Positions 54,129-62,325 of a stretch of DNA of 64,000 nucleotides are shown piece by piece. Position numbers and translations under genes: made by a program. Position 1 is the first letter of the stretch. Each line of letters opens with the position of its first letter. Origin of the DNA: Desulfuromonadales bacterium (lineage in GTDB: Bacteria; Desulfobacterota; Desulfuromonadia; Geobacterales; Pseudopelobacteraceae); contig JAENWA010000114.1 in assembly GCA_016650295.1 (NCBI GenBank), forward strand, positions 145,240 through 209,239, read 5' to 3'. The notes under the pieces are model-generated. The model ran no database searches. It saw only the letters and a list, made by a program, of their open reading frames with translations, and was not told where the DNA came from.

Positions 54129-55052
54129 CTATTTTATAAAACTCTGGTCATCCTTGTCATCGTAACTGGCCAGCGGCCCCTTGTCATTGACCTCGAAGCC
54201 GGCCTCATAGTCGTACAGTTCCTTCAATTCTTTAGCCATCTTGCGGTTGAGCAGGTTCAGGGGGATATCCATCGGGCAGACCCGCTCACATTCGGCGCAG
54301 CCGGCACAGCGGCCGGCCAGGTGCATGGCCCTGATCACATGCCAGGCGAAGTTGCCGGCCGGTCGGGGGGTGGTCTCAACCATCTGGGGCTTGTTGCGGT
54401 CGCACAGGCACTGTTCGCAGAAACAGAATGGGCAGACCTGACGGCAGGCGTAGCACTTGATGCACTTGCTGAACTGCTCCTTCCAATAGGCCCAGCGTTC
54501 AGCCGGTGTCAGGGCCTCCAAACGGGCGATCTCCGCCGCGTATATCTGCTCCTGCTCGGGTGTGGCCGGAAGAGTTACTGATGGTACAAAGTCGCAGCCC
54601 TGCGGCAGCCGCTCGCCGCATTCACGGCACTTGGAGGCAATGGTGTCCGAGGTCAGTTCCGTATCGGGCTGGAGGACCGATCCCAGCACCCCGGCACAAG
54701 GGACTCCGATCAGGAAAAGGTCTTCGCGTTTCAGTTGCGATTCCCCCATCAATCCCACCAGGGCCTTCAGGTCGCAACCTTTGACCACGATCCCGATCTT
54801 GCCGTTCTTGGGGATCTCCTTCTTGGCCTTGGTCAGGTAGACGGACAGGTTGTTGACGCAGGCCGGAGTGAAGATCAGTTTTGATACATCGGCGGCATCG
54901 CTGATAACGATCGGTTGAGCCGATCCCTTGCGGCGGGCAACGGCGTAGCCGACAATGGCGCTTACCTGGCCTTCGGAGAGGATACGTTTCGCTTCGCTCC
55001 GGATGGCTTCGGTCACGGCAGCGTAGATGGATGTGTCGATTGGTTGGGTCAT
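54129..55052 (-). CDS. flxC: FlxC-like iron-sulfur protein
   Basis: A 307-residue protein of the coenzyme F420 hydrogenase beta/HdrL-like type: VVKGCDLKALVGLMGE near 92, a cluster motif CIKCYACRQVCPFCFCEQC near 205 and C-terminal CAGCAECERVCPMDIPLNLL near 263. Part of the electron chain between FlxA/B and HdrA. The ATG at 55052 (MTQPIDTS) is chosen for AAGGAA upstream; the longer frame would translate junction repeat. Confidence 0.8.
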   Translation of the reverse strand: MTQPIDTSIYAAVTEAIRSEAKRILSEGQVSAIVGYAVARRKGSAQPIVISDAADVSKLIFTPACVNNLSVYLTKAKKEIPKNGKIGIVVKGCDLKALVGLMGESQLKREDLFLIGVPCAGVLGSVLQPDTELTSDTIASKCRECGERLPQGCDFVPSVTLPATPEQEQIYAAEIARLEALTPAERWAYWKEQFSKCIKCYACRQVCPFCFCEQCLCDRNKPQMVETTPRPAGNFAWHVIRAMHLAGRCAGCAECERVCPMDIPLNLLNRKMAKELKELYDYEAGFEVNDKGPLASYDDKDDQSFIK

Positions 55053-55076
55053 GTAGTCAGATTCCTTAAAAAGCCG

Positions 55077-55206
55077 ACCACGGAGGACACGGAGTATCAC
55101 GGAGGAAAGCCAAAAAAAAGCCTTAAAGATTTTGGGTTAAACTTAAAAAATGTTTGGCCTTTGTCTTCCTCGTTTTTCCTCTGTGTACCTCCGTGTCCTC
55201 CGTGGT
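55077..55206. repeat. palindrome in the flxD-flxC junction
   Basis: ACCACGGAGGACACGGAG...CACGGAGGA (55077-55106) pairs with TCCTCTGTGTACCTCCG...TCCTCCGTGGT (55177-55206). Same word family as the junctions on either side. Confidence 0.85.
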
Positions 55207-55222
55207 GAATGCTTTTACGTTA

Positions 55223-55723
55223 TTAGATCTGGTCGTAAGCTTCTTTTAATTCCGGTGTGTCGATAGTACCGGACCACTGTTCTTCCAGGGCCAGTTCCTT
55301 GAACTCGGTCATAAGTCCCATGGCGCGAACCTTCTCGGTCAGGTCGGTGACAACCTCGACCCACTTGCCCCCTTCGGCGGCCGAGACCCAGGAGAACTGC
55401 AAGCGGTTCAGGTCCACTCCCACGAACTCCAGCAGCTTGCGGAAGGCGGCAAAACGACGCCGGGCATGGAAGTTGCCGGCGATGTAGTGGCAGTCGCCGG
55501 GATGGCAGCCGGAGACCAGCACCCCGTCGGCGCCCTGCTGGAAGGCCTTGAGGATGAAGACCGGGTCGATGCGGCCGGTACAGGGGAACTTGAGTACCCG
55601 TACATTGGACGGGTACTGCATGCGGCTGGTGCCGGCCAGGTCGGCCCCGGCATAGGTGCACCAGGTGCAGACAAAGGCGATGATTTTGGGTTCGAAGGCG
55701 TGTTTTTGTTTTTCAGGGTGCAT
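55223..55723 (-). CDS. flxD: FlxD/MvhD-like electron transfer subunit
   Basis: A 166-residue homologue of MvhD, the [2Fe-2S] subunit that docks hydrogenase or Flx on HdrA: FVCTWCTYAGADLAG near 18 (CxxC), KFPCTGRIDP near 45 and VSGCHPGDCHYIAGN near 70. It connects the Flx electron input to the bifurcating HdrA. Gene order hdrA-flxD-flxC-flxB-flxA supports the name. Confidence 0.87.
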   Translation of the reverse strand: MHPEKQKHAFEPKIIAFVCTWCTYAGADLAGTSRMQYPSNVRVLKFPCTGRIDPVFILKAFQQGADGVLVSGCHPGDCHYIAGNFHARRRFAAFRKLLEFVGVDLNRLQFSWVSAAEGGKWVEVVTDLTEKVRAMGLMTEFKELALEEQWSGTIDTPELKEAYDQI

Positions 55724-55743
55724 GGAACTTCCTTTATAAATCG

Positions 55744-55911
55744 TTCACCGCAGAGGACGCGGAGGAACGCAGCCAAAAGTAGGCGCTTCTAAGCGAGGAA
55801 AATCAAGGTCAAAGTCTAGAAGATTTATGGTTAAGCCAAAATCAATTCTTTTTGCTTTTGGTTTCCCCTGTTTTGCCTTTCCTCTGCGTAACTCTGCGTA
55901 CTCTGCGGTGA
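55744..55911. repeat. palindrome in the hdrA-flxD junction
   Basis: TTCACCGCAGAGGACGCGG...AACGCAG (55744-55772) pairs with CTCTGCGTAACTCTGCG...TCTGCGGTGA (55882-55911). Contains the AAAAGTAGGCGCTTCTAAGC core also seen at 17488-17545 and, in reverse, at 54071-54110. Confidence 0.85.
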
Positions 55912-55920
55912 GTAAAGATT

Positions 55921-57918
55921 TTAAAGCGACTCTATCATTGCCACGATCTGCTCATCGGTGTAACCGTCCAACTCCACGCTTTTGGAGGGGCAGGTGGCCT
56001 GGCAGGTGCCGCAGCCACCGCAGACGCCCGGGTTGACGTAGGCCACCACTTTGATCAAGTTACCCTGGCGGTCACGGATCTCTTTTTCCTCCACGGCGCC
56101 GTAAGGGCAGACCTTCTTGCAGTAGAAGCAGCCCACGCAGCCGGCCTCCTTGACCCGTGCTACGATCGGTTCCCGCTCCAGCTTGTCCTTGGAGAACAGT
56201 GTCATAACCTTGGCGGCGGCGGCACTGGCCTGGCTGACGGTGTCCGGGATGTCTTTGGGTCCCTGGCAGGCGCCTGCCAGGTAGATGCCGGCTGTGGCGC
56301 ACTCCACCGGACGCAGTTTGGCGTGGGCCTCGGAGTAGAAGTTGTACTTGTCGTAGGAGATGCCCAGCTTCTGGGCCAGGGTGTCGGCCCCCTTCTGGGG
56401 CTGGATGGCTGTGGCCAGCACGACCATGTCGGCCTCGATCTCCACCTGCACGCCGACGGCGATATCGCTGCCCATGACGACGATCTTATCGCCCTTCTGG
56501 TACAGGCGCGAGACCATGCCGCGGATATAGACCGCTTCTTCCTCTTCAATGGATCTGCGCCAGAACTCGTCGTAGCTCTTGCCGGGGGTGCGGGCGTCCA
56601 TAAAGAAGACGTAGGCCTGGCCATCGTGGACCTTGTGGTGATAGAGCATGGTGTGTTTGGCGGTGTACATGCAGCAGACCTTGGAGCAGTAGGAAATACC
56701 TTTTTCCCTGGCCCGCGACCCGATGCATTGAATGAAGACAATCTGCTTCGGTTCCTTGCCGTCCGAGGGGCGCAGGATCTTGCCGCCGGTCGGTCCGGAA
56801 GCCGAGGCCAGGCGCTCGAAAGTCATACCGTCGACGACGTCCGGGATCTTGCCGTGGCCGAATTCCCCGTAGCCCTTGATGAGGGAACCCTTGGGCTTTT
56901 CATCGATAGTGTAGAGGTCGAAGCCGGTGGCAACCACGATGGCGCCCACCGCTTCGACGATCAGGATATCTTCCTGTTCGTAGTCCACGGCGCCCGGACC
57001 GCAGACCTTCTGGCACAGGCCGCATTTGCCGGTCTTGAACTTGATGCAGTTTTCCCGGTCGATGACCGGGGTGTTGGGAACCGCCTGGGGGAAGGGTACA
57101 TAAATGGCCGGACGCATGCCCAGGTTGCAGTCAAACTTGTTGGGGATCTTCCTGACCGGGCATTTCTCCATGCAGACGCCACAGCCGGTGCATTTATCTT
57201 CATCGACCGAGCGGGCCTTTCTCTTGATGGTAACCTGGAAGTTGCCGATGTAGCCTTCGACCCGTTCGATCTCGGACCAGGTGTAGAGCTTGATCTTGGG
57301 GTGATTGGCCACGTCGACCATCTTGGGGGTCATGATGCACTGGGAGCAGTCCAGGGTCGGGAAGGTCTCGGAGAGCTGGGCCATGTGGCCGCCGATGGAG
57401 GGTTCCCGTTCGACCAGTATGACCTCATGACCGCAATCCGCAATGTCCAGGGCAGCCTGGATGCCGGCGATGCCGCCACCGATGACCAGTGCCCGCTTGG
57501 TAACCGGTACGGTGATGGTGGGGAGGACGCGGTTCTTCTTGACCCGCTCGACCATCATGCCGACAATCTCGACCGCCTTGACAGTGGCCTCTTCCTTGTC
57601 CTCGTGGACCCAGGAACAGTGCTCGCGGATGTTGGCCATTTCGCACAGGAACGGATTCAGGCCAGCCGCTTCCACTGCCTTGCGGAATGTGCGCTCGTGC
57701 ATGCGCGGGGAGCAGGCTGCCACAACGACATGGGAGAGTTTCTGCTCCTGAATGGCCTTCTTCAACAGGTTCTGGCCCGGATCGGAGCACATGTACTTGT
57801 AGTCGGTAGAGAAGGCTACACCGGGCAGCTGACCGACTTCCCGGGCAACCCGTTCAACATCGACCGTTCTGGATATGTTCTCGCCGCAATGGCAGATGAA
57901 TACGCCTATTCTTGACAT
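55921..57918 (-). CDS. hdrA: heterodisulfide reductase subunit A (flavin-bifurcating)
   Basis: Central 665-residue FAD protein of Hdr complexes; its flavin splits electron pairs between ferredoxin and the disulfide side. Features: N-terminal MSRIGVFICHCGENIS, AACSPRMHERTF, FAD motif VIGGGIAGIQAALD near 144, cluster motifs CTGCGVCMEKCPVRKIP near 240, CGLCQKVCGPG, and C-terminal CVGCFYCKKVCPYGAVEEK near 590 and CGGCGTCQATCPSKSVEL. No in-frame UGA selenocysteine codon is seen. Follows hdrB. Confidence 0.94.
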   Translation of the reverse strand: MSRIGVFICHCGENISRTVDVERVAREVGQLPGVAFSTDYKYMCSDPGQNLLKKAIQEQKLSHVVVAACSPRMHERTFRKAVEAAGLNPFLCEMANIREHCSWVHEDKEEATVKAVEIVGMMVERVKKNRVLPTITVPVTKRALVIGGGIAGIQAALDIADCGHEVILVEREPSIGGHMAQLSETFPTLDCSQCIMTPKMVDVANHPKIKLYTWSEIERVEGYIGNFQVTIKRKARSVDEDKCTGCGVCMEKCPVRKIPNKFDCNLGMRPAIYVPFPQAVPNTPVIDRENCIKFKTGKCGLCQKVCGPGAVDYEQEDILIVEAVGAIVVATGFDLYTIDEKPKGSLIKGYGEFGHGKIPDVVDGMTFERLASASGPTGGKILRPSDGKEPKQIVFIQCIGSRAREKGISYCSKVCCMYTAKHTMLYHHKVHDGQAYVFFMDARTPGKSYDEFWRRSIEEEEAVYIRGMVSRLYQKGDKIVVMGSDIAVGVQVEIEADMVVLATAIQPQKGADTLAQKLGISYDKYNFYSEAHAKLRPVECATAGIYLAGACQGPKDIPDTVSQASAAAAKVMTLFSKDKLEREPIVARVKEAGCVGCFYCKKVCPYGAVEEKEIRDRQGNLIKVVAYVNPGVCGGCGTCQATCPSKSVELDGYTDEQIVAMIESL

Positions 57919-57934
57919 GAATTAAACCCTTTTA

Positions 57935-58017
57935 GACTGAAAACCGAAGGCTGAAGTAAAAACCGGTGGAAATGCGGGAAGAATATGTGGTTCCCTTCAG
58001 TCTTCAGCCTTCAACCT
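57935..58017. repeat. palindrome in the hdrB-hdrA junction
   Basis: GACTGAAAACCGAAGGCTGAAG (57935-57956) is complementary, with an inserted gap, to CTTCAGTCTTCAGCCTTCAACCT (57995-58017). The right arm touches the hdrB stop codon. Confidence 0.75.
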
Positions 58018-58897
58018 ATAGTAATTGTTTTTCCTTCAACAGCGGCATGGGGTTGACGATCAAAGCGCCCAACCCCAGTTTGTCAGCCGTTAGGCCGCAG
58101 GCCAGGCCGACCAGCTGGGTGATGTAGAAGACCGGCAGGTTGTAACTGGTGCTGTAGACCCCTTCGATCTCTTTCTGGCGGATGTCCAGGTTGCCGTGAC
58201 AGAGGGGACAGCCGACCATGACGCAGTCGGCGCCGGCGGCCTTGGCGGAATCCAGGATGGCGTTGGTGAGCTGGATGACGACGCCGGGCCGCGAGAGGGT
58301 GAAGTTGGCGCCGCAGCATTCCATGCGGTGGGTCCAGGCCACGGTTTCAGCACCGACCGCCTTGAGGACGTCTTCCATGATGGTGGGGGCTTCGACGCAG
58401 TCCAGGTTCGGCACATCGGGCGGACGGGTCAGCAGGCAACCGTAGTAGCAGGCTACCTTCAGGCCGGATAAGGGTTTTTTGACCGCGGCGGCCAGGCGTT
58501 CCAGCCCCAGGTCTCTGGCCAATATTTCCAGAAGGTGCTTGACCTTGCCGTCCAGTTTGACCGGGGCGTCGATGGCCTTTTCGACCTGTTTGCGTTTGGT
58601 GGCGTTCTCTTCCAGGGTGTGTTGGGTAAACTTGAGCCGCGAGAAGCAGGCGGCACAGGCGACAGCCAGGTCTCCTTCCACCTGTTCGGCCAGCTCCAGG
58701 TTCTTGGCGCACAGTGACAGGGAGAGCAGCTCGTCCACATTGTGGGCCGGGGTGGCGCCGCAGCAGAACCAGTCCGGCACTTCGGTCAGGCCGATAGAGA
58801 GCTCCTTGAACAGCTCACGGGTGGAGAGGTCGTACTCGCCGGCCGATGCATGCAGGGAACAGCCGGGATAGTATGCGTAGTTGAGTTTTGAGTTCAT
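58016..58897 (-). CDS. hdrB: heterodisulfide reductase subunit B
   Basis: Catalytic 293-residue subunit with two CCG domains holding the non-cubane [4Fe-4S] pairs: YYPGCSLHASAGEYD near 7, DWFCCGATPAH near 38, CYYGCLLTRPPDVPN, and MECCGANFTLSRPG near 190. In non-methanogens it likely reduces a protein disulfide such as DsrC-type. The ATG at 58897 is preferred; upstream in-frame ATGs belong to the junction repeat and would give a tail of NSRDSKNSMNT-like residues. Confidence 0.92.
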   Translation of the reverse strand: MNSKLNYAYYPGCSLHASAGEYDLSTRELFKELSIGLTEVPDWFCCGATPAHNVDELLSLSLCAKNLELAEQVEGDLAVACAACFSRLKFTQHTLEENATKRKQVEKAIDAPVKLDGKVKHLLEILARDLGLERLAAAVKKPLSGLKVACYYGCLLTRPPDVPNLDCVEAPTIMEDVLKAVGAETVAWTHRMECCGANFTLSRPGVVIQLTNAILDSAKAAGADCVMVGCPLCHGNLDIRQKEIEGVYSTSYNLPVFYITQLVGLACGLTADKLGLGALIVNPMPLLKEKQLL

Positions 58898-58980
58898 AGA
58901 GTTCCTGGAGTTCATAGTGTTCATTGAGTTCTTGGAGTCCCTGGAGTTCAACTCTATGAACTCTCCAACTCCATGAACTC
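58890..58980. repeat. palindrome and GAGTTCAT/GGAGTT repeat in the hdrC-hdrB junction
   Basis: GAGTTCATAGAGTT (58890-58903) and AACTCTATGAACTC (58950-58963) are perfect complements. Between and beyond, GAGTTC(C/A)TGGAGTT words repeat. The left arm covers the hdrB start codon. Confidence 0.85.
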
Positions 58981-58991
58981 ACTAACTGCCT

Positions 58992-59576
58992 TTACAACGC
59001 TTCGCCCTTTTTGCGCATCTCTTCTATGCGGGAAAATATCTTTTCAATTTCGGACAGGTTCTTGTTCTTGCTGTGGAACATCTTCAGTTTGCCCTTGGAG
59101 AGCAGTTTGGGCCCCAGCATCATGTCTTTCAGGAACTGGCCTGATTTGACGTTGAAGACGGTGGCCAGACGCAGTTCATACTGGCGGCCGTAAGTGCGGA
59201 TGTTCTGCAGGAAGAGTTTGTTGGCCAGCTGGACGTAGCTCTCCTTGGAGGGGCCGTCGGCATCCCAGGAGAGTTTGCGCAGGGCGTCCATGATCGAGGC
59301 CAGGTGCACCTTGTTCGGGCAGCGGGTAGAGCAGGTTTCGCAGGAGGCGCAAAACCAGATCGAGCGACCTTCAATGATCCGGCGCCACTGCCCGAGCTGG
59401 AGCAGACGGACAACACGATTGGGGGGGTGTTCCATGAAGGTTGCCATGGGGCAACCGGCCGAACATTTGCCGCACTGGAAACAACGACGTACGGACGTGC
59501 CGGACAGGGCCTCGACCTTGCGAACAAAGTCCACGTCCATCGTCTCCTGCGAGATGATCATCTTTTTCTTTTTCAA
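58992..59576 (-). CDS. hdrC: heterodisulfide reductase subunit C
   Basis: A 194-residue double [4Fe-4S] subunit linking HdrA and HdrB: CFQCGKCSAGCPMATFMEHP near 32 and CASCETCSTRCPNKVHLA near 76. The frame most likely starts at TTG (59576) with AAGGAAGC seven bases ahead; ATG at 59561 is an alternative. First gene of the hdrCBA-flxDCBA operon. Confidence 0.92.
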   Translation of the reverse strand: MKKKKMIISQETMDVDFVRKVEALSGTSVRRCFQCGKCSAGCPMATFMEHPPNRVVRLLQLGQWRRIIEGRSIWFCASCETCSTRCPNKVHLASIMDALRKLSWDADGPSKESYVQLANKLFLQNIRTYGRQYELRLATVFNVKSGQFLKDMMLGPKLLSKGKLKMFHSKNKNLSEIEKIFSRIEEMRKKGEAL

Positions 59577-59949
59577 GCCAGCTTCCTTTTTTAGTTATAG
59601 TAAATAATACCGGGGATGCTTATTATGTTATTATTATAATAACGGCGCGTTAACAGGTAAATAAATTTATTATTATAGCAATAGTAAAAATTATTCTTTA
59701 CATAAACGCTAAAAAAAATCAACATATTTTCTGGTGGCACAACTGGTAATGTTGTAATACCATTCAAAGCATATATTTAATCACGCGGGTCTGTCAATGC
59801 TAAAATAAAACCGTGGTGTATTGGTGAATTGTACGCAATCTGTGAGTGAAAAATTGATTGATCTGAGTATGAATGTTATCGGTGGGACCAGTGTGGTTGG
59901 GCTGAAAGGAATTACTGATTCAAATGAAATTTACATGGGCTCTGTACAT
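59577..59949. other. AT-rich upstream region of the hdr operon
   Basis: Non-coding. 59600-59780 is very AT-rich with several TATAAT/TATTAT-like words on the minus strand, so the hdr promoter is presumably here, but I cannot fix it. A frame on the + strand (59821-60165) is the opposite-strand image of ykgJ. Confidence 0.45.
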
Positions 59950-60234
59950 TCAATCCGAATCCGGTTGAGTAAGATATTCCCACTGTGTGAGTATCTTCAT
60001 TGCCTCGCGCGAGCTGCTGCCGCACATCTCACGATTCGGCTGCAGACTGCCGCATACAGATGGGCGATGAACAGTGCCGAAGATGTTGCACAGGTTGTCG
60101 TTAGTCAACTGAATACAACGCATACCGGCCGGCTTGCCATTCCGCATGCCGGGGATTGGCGATGATATGGAGGGAGCGATACAGCACGCTGCACATCCGA
60201 CACGGCATTTCATGTATAATCCTTTCTCCGCCAT
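59950..60234 (-). CDS. YkgJ-family cysteine cluster protein
   Basis: A 94-residue small protein with the YkgJ/CxxCxxCC-type metal site: YMKCRVGCAACCIAPSI near residue 7, GMRCIQL, LCNIFG and VCGSLQPN. Probably binds zinc or an Fe-S cluster; role unknown. The start at 60234 (MAEKGLYMKC) has GGTGG ahead; the frame is open to 60363 and a longer form cannot be excluded. Divergent from the deacetylase gene. Confidence 0.78.
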   Translation of the reverse strand: MAEKGLYMKCRVGCAACCIAPSISSPIPGMRNGKPAGMRCIQLTNDNLCNIFGTVHRPSVCGSLQPNREMCGSSSREAMKILTQWEYLTQPDSD

Positions 60235-60379
60235 CTCATGTGCCACCTTCCTTCTCTGCAGACTTAAATGTCTCAGCAAGTCAGCTACATTGCAGGCATG
60301 GCTTTCAACTCGCATCAAACAATGATACATTTCTGTGAACAAATCAAATGGAACGTATAACAAACGTAACGAGGTATAT

Positions 60380-61171
60380 ATGAAGTTGCTTATAGCATCA
60401 CTGCTGATTCTGATTTCGACAGTATCTCAATCCCTGTCATCTGATAGAGATCCTGCGATTGAATCCTTGAAACAGCGGATAGCTATGCATTTTACCGGGA
60501 GAAAACCGACCCGCTGGGGAGAGATTGTCCCCGGTGTGCGTACCCGCCTGGCAACCGAGCTGAAGGTTATCGCCCTGACGCTGGATGCCTGTGGCAGTGC
60601 CAGGGGCAAAGGCGTCGATGCCCGGCTGATGGATTTCCTGGTACGCGAGAAGATCCCGGCCACTCTTTTCATCAACGCACGCTGGATTGACGCCAATCCT
60701 GAACTGTTCAGGCAGCTGGCGGCCAACCCTCTCTTTGAAATTGCCAACCATGGATTGCGCCACAAGCCGGCTTCAGTCAATGGCCGCTCGGTGTATGGAA
60801 TTGACGGCACAAGTGATGTCGGCGAACTGGTGGAAGAGATCGAACTGAACGCCCGCAAAATAGAAACGATCACGGGCAAACGGCCGAAGCTGTATCGCTC
60901 CGGCACCGCCTATTATGATGAGGTGGCGGTGGAGATCGCCAATGCTCTGCAGCATGAGGTGGCCGGATACAGCGTCCTGGGCGATGCTGGAGCGACCTAC
61001 ACTGCCGCCCAGGTCAAGGCTGCCCTGCTGCGATCGGTTGCGGGCGATGTACTCCTGTGCCACATGAACCATCCCGAAAGCGGAACCGGCCCAGGGATCA
61101 TTTCAGCTGTCCCTGAGCTGAAGCGTCGCGGTTTCACCTTTGTCCGCATGTCGGATTTACCGCTCAAATAA
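60380..61171 (+). CDS. polysaccharide deacetylase family protein
   Basis: A 263-residue secreted NodB-fold enzyme with a signal peptide (MKLLIASLLILISTVSQSLS). Motifs: IALTLDACGSARGKG (Asp of motif 1; Cys replaces the usual second Asp), ANHGLRHKPASV (HxxxH metal pair), LYRSGTAYYDE and LLCHMNHPESG. Likely de-N-acetylates a surface glycan or peptidoglycan. The D-to-C change is shared by a subgroup and does not by itself show inactivity. GAGG precedes ATG at 60380. Confidence 0.83.
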   Translation: MKLLIASLLILISTVSQSLSSDRDPAIESLKQRIAMHFTGRKPTRWGEIVPGVRTRLATELKVIALTLDACGSARGKGVDARLMDFLVREKIPATLFINARWIDANPELFRQLAANPLFEIANHGLRHKPASVNGRSVYGIDGTSDVGELVEEIELNARKIETITGKRPKLYRSGTAYYDEVAVEIANALQHEVAGYSVLGDAGATYTAAQVKAALLRSVAGDVLLCHMNHPESGTGPGIISAVPELKRRGFTFVRMSDLPLK

Positions 61172-61184
61172 TGGAACGCCTACA

Positions 61185-61439
61185 ATGCTGCATATCATCA
61201 ATCAGGCATTTCGCATAGGCCCCCGGGCATGGGGCACCCAGTTTCATCCGGAGGTGACAGAGCAGATTATCCGCGACTGGTGTGCATGGGATCCTGCAAC
61301 ATGCATGAAGATTGAAGTTTCGGTAGGTGAGTTTCTTTCAAAAGCGTCGGTATATCTGTATGTTGCAAAGCATTTCCTCAGGAACTTCCTTAATGCTGCG
61401 GGTATGTACGCTGACCAAGATAATCATCGAACTTGCTAA
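61185..61439 (+). pseudogene. C-terminal remnant of a class I glutamine amidotransferase
   Basis: 84 codons carrying FRIGPRAWGTQFHPEVTEQI, the His/Glu catalytic block found near the end of GMP-synthase-like GATase proteins, then RDWCAWDP and a weak tail. The nucleophile Cys region is missing. It lies 13 bases after the deacetylase. A relic. Confidence 0.65.
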
Positions 61440-61455
61440 TATATTATAATAAGTA

Positions 61456-61474
61456 TTGACAATCATTATCATTT
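61456..61474 (+). promoter_or_regulatory. Fur-box-like sequence over a -35 element
   Basis: TTGACAATCATTATCATTT: the AATCATTATCATT part matches half of the Fur consensus (GATAATGATAATCATTATC), and TTGACA could serve as a -35. It lies 65 bases before the small secreted protein gene. No ideal -10 is placed. Confidence 0.4.
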
Positions 61475-61538
61475 ACTTCCGTTTTTAAAAAGTATAGGAT
61501 AAGACCATAAGAAGATAAAAAACTGACGGAGGTCAGCC

Positions 61539-61835
61539 ATGAAAGCTATAGCAAGAACAATTACAGTACTGGCGGCCGCATTGCTGATAGCGGCGGTTCC
61601 GGTTTTGGCGGAAGAAGGCGGGATGGGGCAGCAACAGCAGAATTTTAATAATAGCGAATGCCTGCTGGTTGCGAAAAACTGTCCAACAGACTCCATACAG
61701 GAGCGAATACAGAGAATCCAGGGTGAAATCAATAAAGGAACGTCTGTTTACACAAATGACGAACTGAGACGTCTCAATAATGAACTGGAGGATGCCCAGA
61801 AGTTCCTGGAAGTTGAGATGACTAACGGTGCCTAA
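61539..61835 (+). CDS. small secreted helical protein
   Basis: A 98-residue product: signal peptide (MKAIARTITVLAAALLIAAV, cleavage after VLA), a Gln-rich start, a Cys pair (SECLLVAKNCPTD) and a helical tail IQERIQRIQGEINKG...RRLNNELEDAQ. GGAGG lies ahead. No named family; the iron-box-like site upstream hints at metal-dependent control. Confidence 0.65.
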   Translation: MKAIARTITVLAAALLIAAVPVLAEEGGMGQQQQNFNNSECLLVAKNCPTDSIQERIQRIQGEINKGTSVYTNDELRRLNNELEDAQKFLEVEMTNGA

Positions 61836-61872
61836 CGCATCAATAAAGGTTTCAGGAATTAATCAATTAGTT

Positions 61873-61912
61873 GAAATGGCTGTAAGGTGAAATGCTTTAC
61901 AGCCATTTCATT
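61873..61912 (+). terminator. terminator after the small secreted protein gene
   Basis: GAAATGGCTGTAA and TTACAGCCATTTC form a 13-bp stem followed by ATTGTTT. The T-run is imperfect. Confidence 0.65.
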
Positions 61913-61978
61913 GTTTACTCATACAGAAAATGTGCTTATATGATTACCACTCGGTTATTCATGAAAGGTCACCTGATT

Positions 61979-62194
61979 ATGCTTCAATTTAATATATCGA
62001 CAGAATACATCAAATTGGACAGCTTCCTTAAGGCCGTAAGTGCGGTCGGTTCAGGCGGTGAGGCGAAAATTGTCATTGCCGATGGAATGGTTTTGGTAAA
62101 TGGCGAAACAGAACTGCGGCGTGGGCGCAAGCTGTTTACGGGTGACCGGGTGGCATATGCCGGAAAAGTTTATTTAGTCGAGAGGGAATCATAA
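61979..62194 (+). CDS. S4-domain RNA-binding protein
   Basis: A 71-residue S4-like protein: FNISTEYIKLDSFLKAVSAV, then GGEAKIVIADGMVLVNGETE and LRRGRKLFTGDRVAY, the YbcJ/YaaA-type single S4 fold that binds structured RNA. ATG at 61979 is preferred; the longer frame would translate the terminator. Ribosome site weak. Confidence 0.82.
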   Translation: MLQFNISTEYIKLDSFLKAVSAVGSGGEAKIVIADGMVLVNGETELRRGRKLFTGDRVAYAGKVYLVERES

Positions 62195-62325
62195 CTATTG
62201 GGCATCTGTCCAAATTATTTGACATTTGACGGCATCTGACACTACAATTCATGTTCATTTATATCGAACAGACTTCACACTACACAGAGGCTGCCGTTCC
62301 AGGGAGCCTCGCCACAGGAGATGAA

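Noticed and set aside
56323..57915. A 530-codon open frame on the + strand opposite hdrA
   Set aside because: Composition (Gly/Asp/Val-rich) is that of an antisense frame; hdrA on the other strand carries all family motifs.
55921..57918. HdrA as a selenoprotein, given selA in the window
   Set aside because: The frame is continuous without an in-frame TGA, and cluster Cys codons are normal.
59821..60165. A 114-codon + strand frame upstream of the deacetylase
   Set aside because: Overlaps ykgJ in antisense; the minus frame shows a clear Cys-cluster family.
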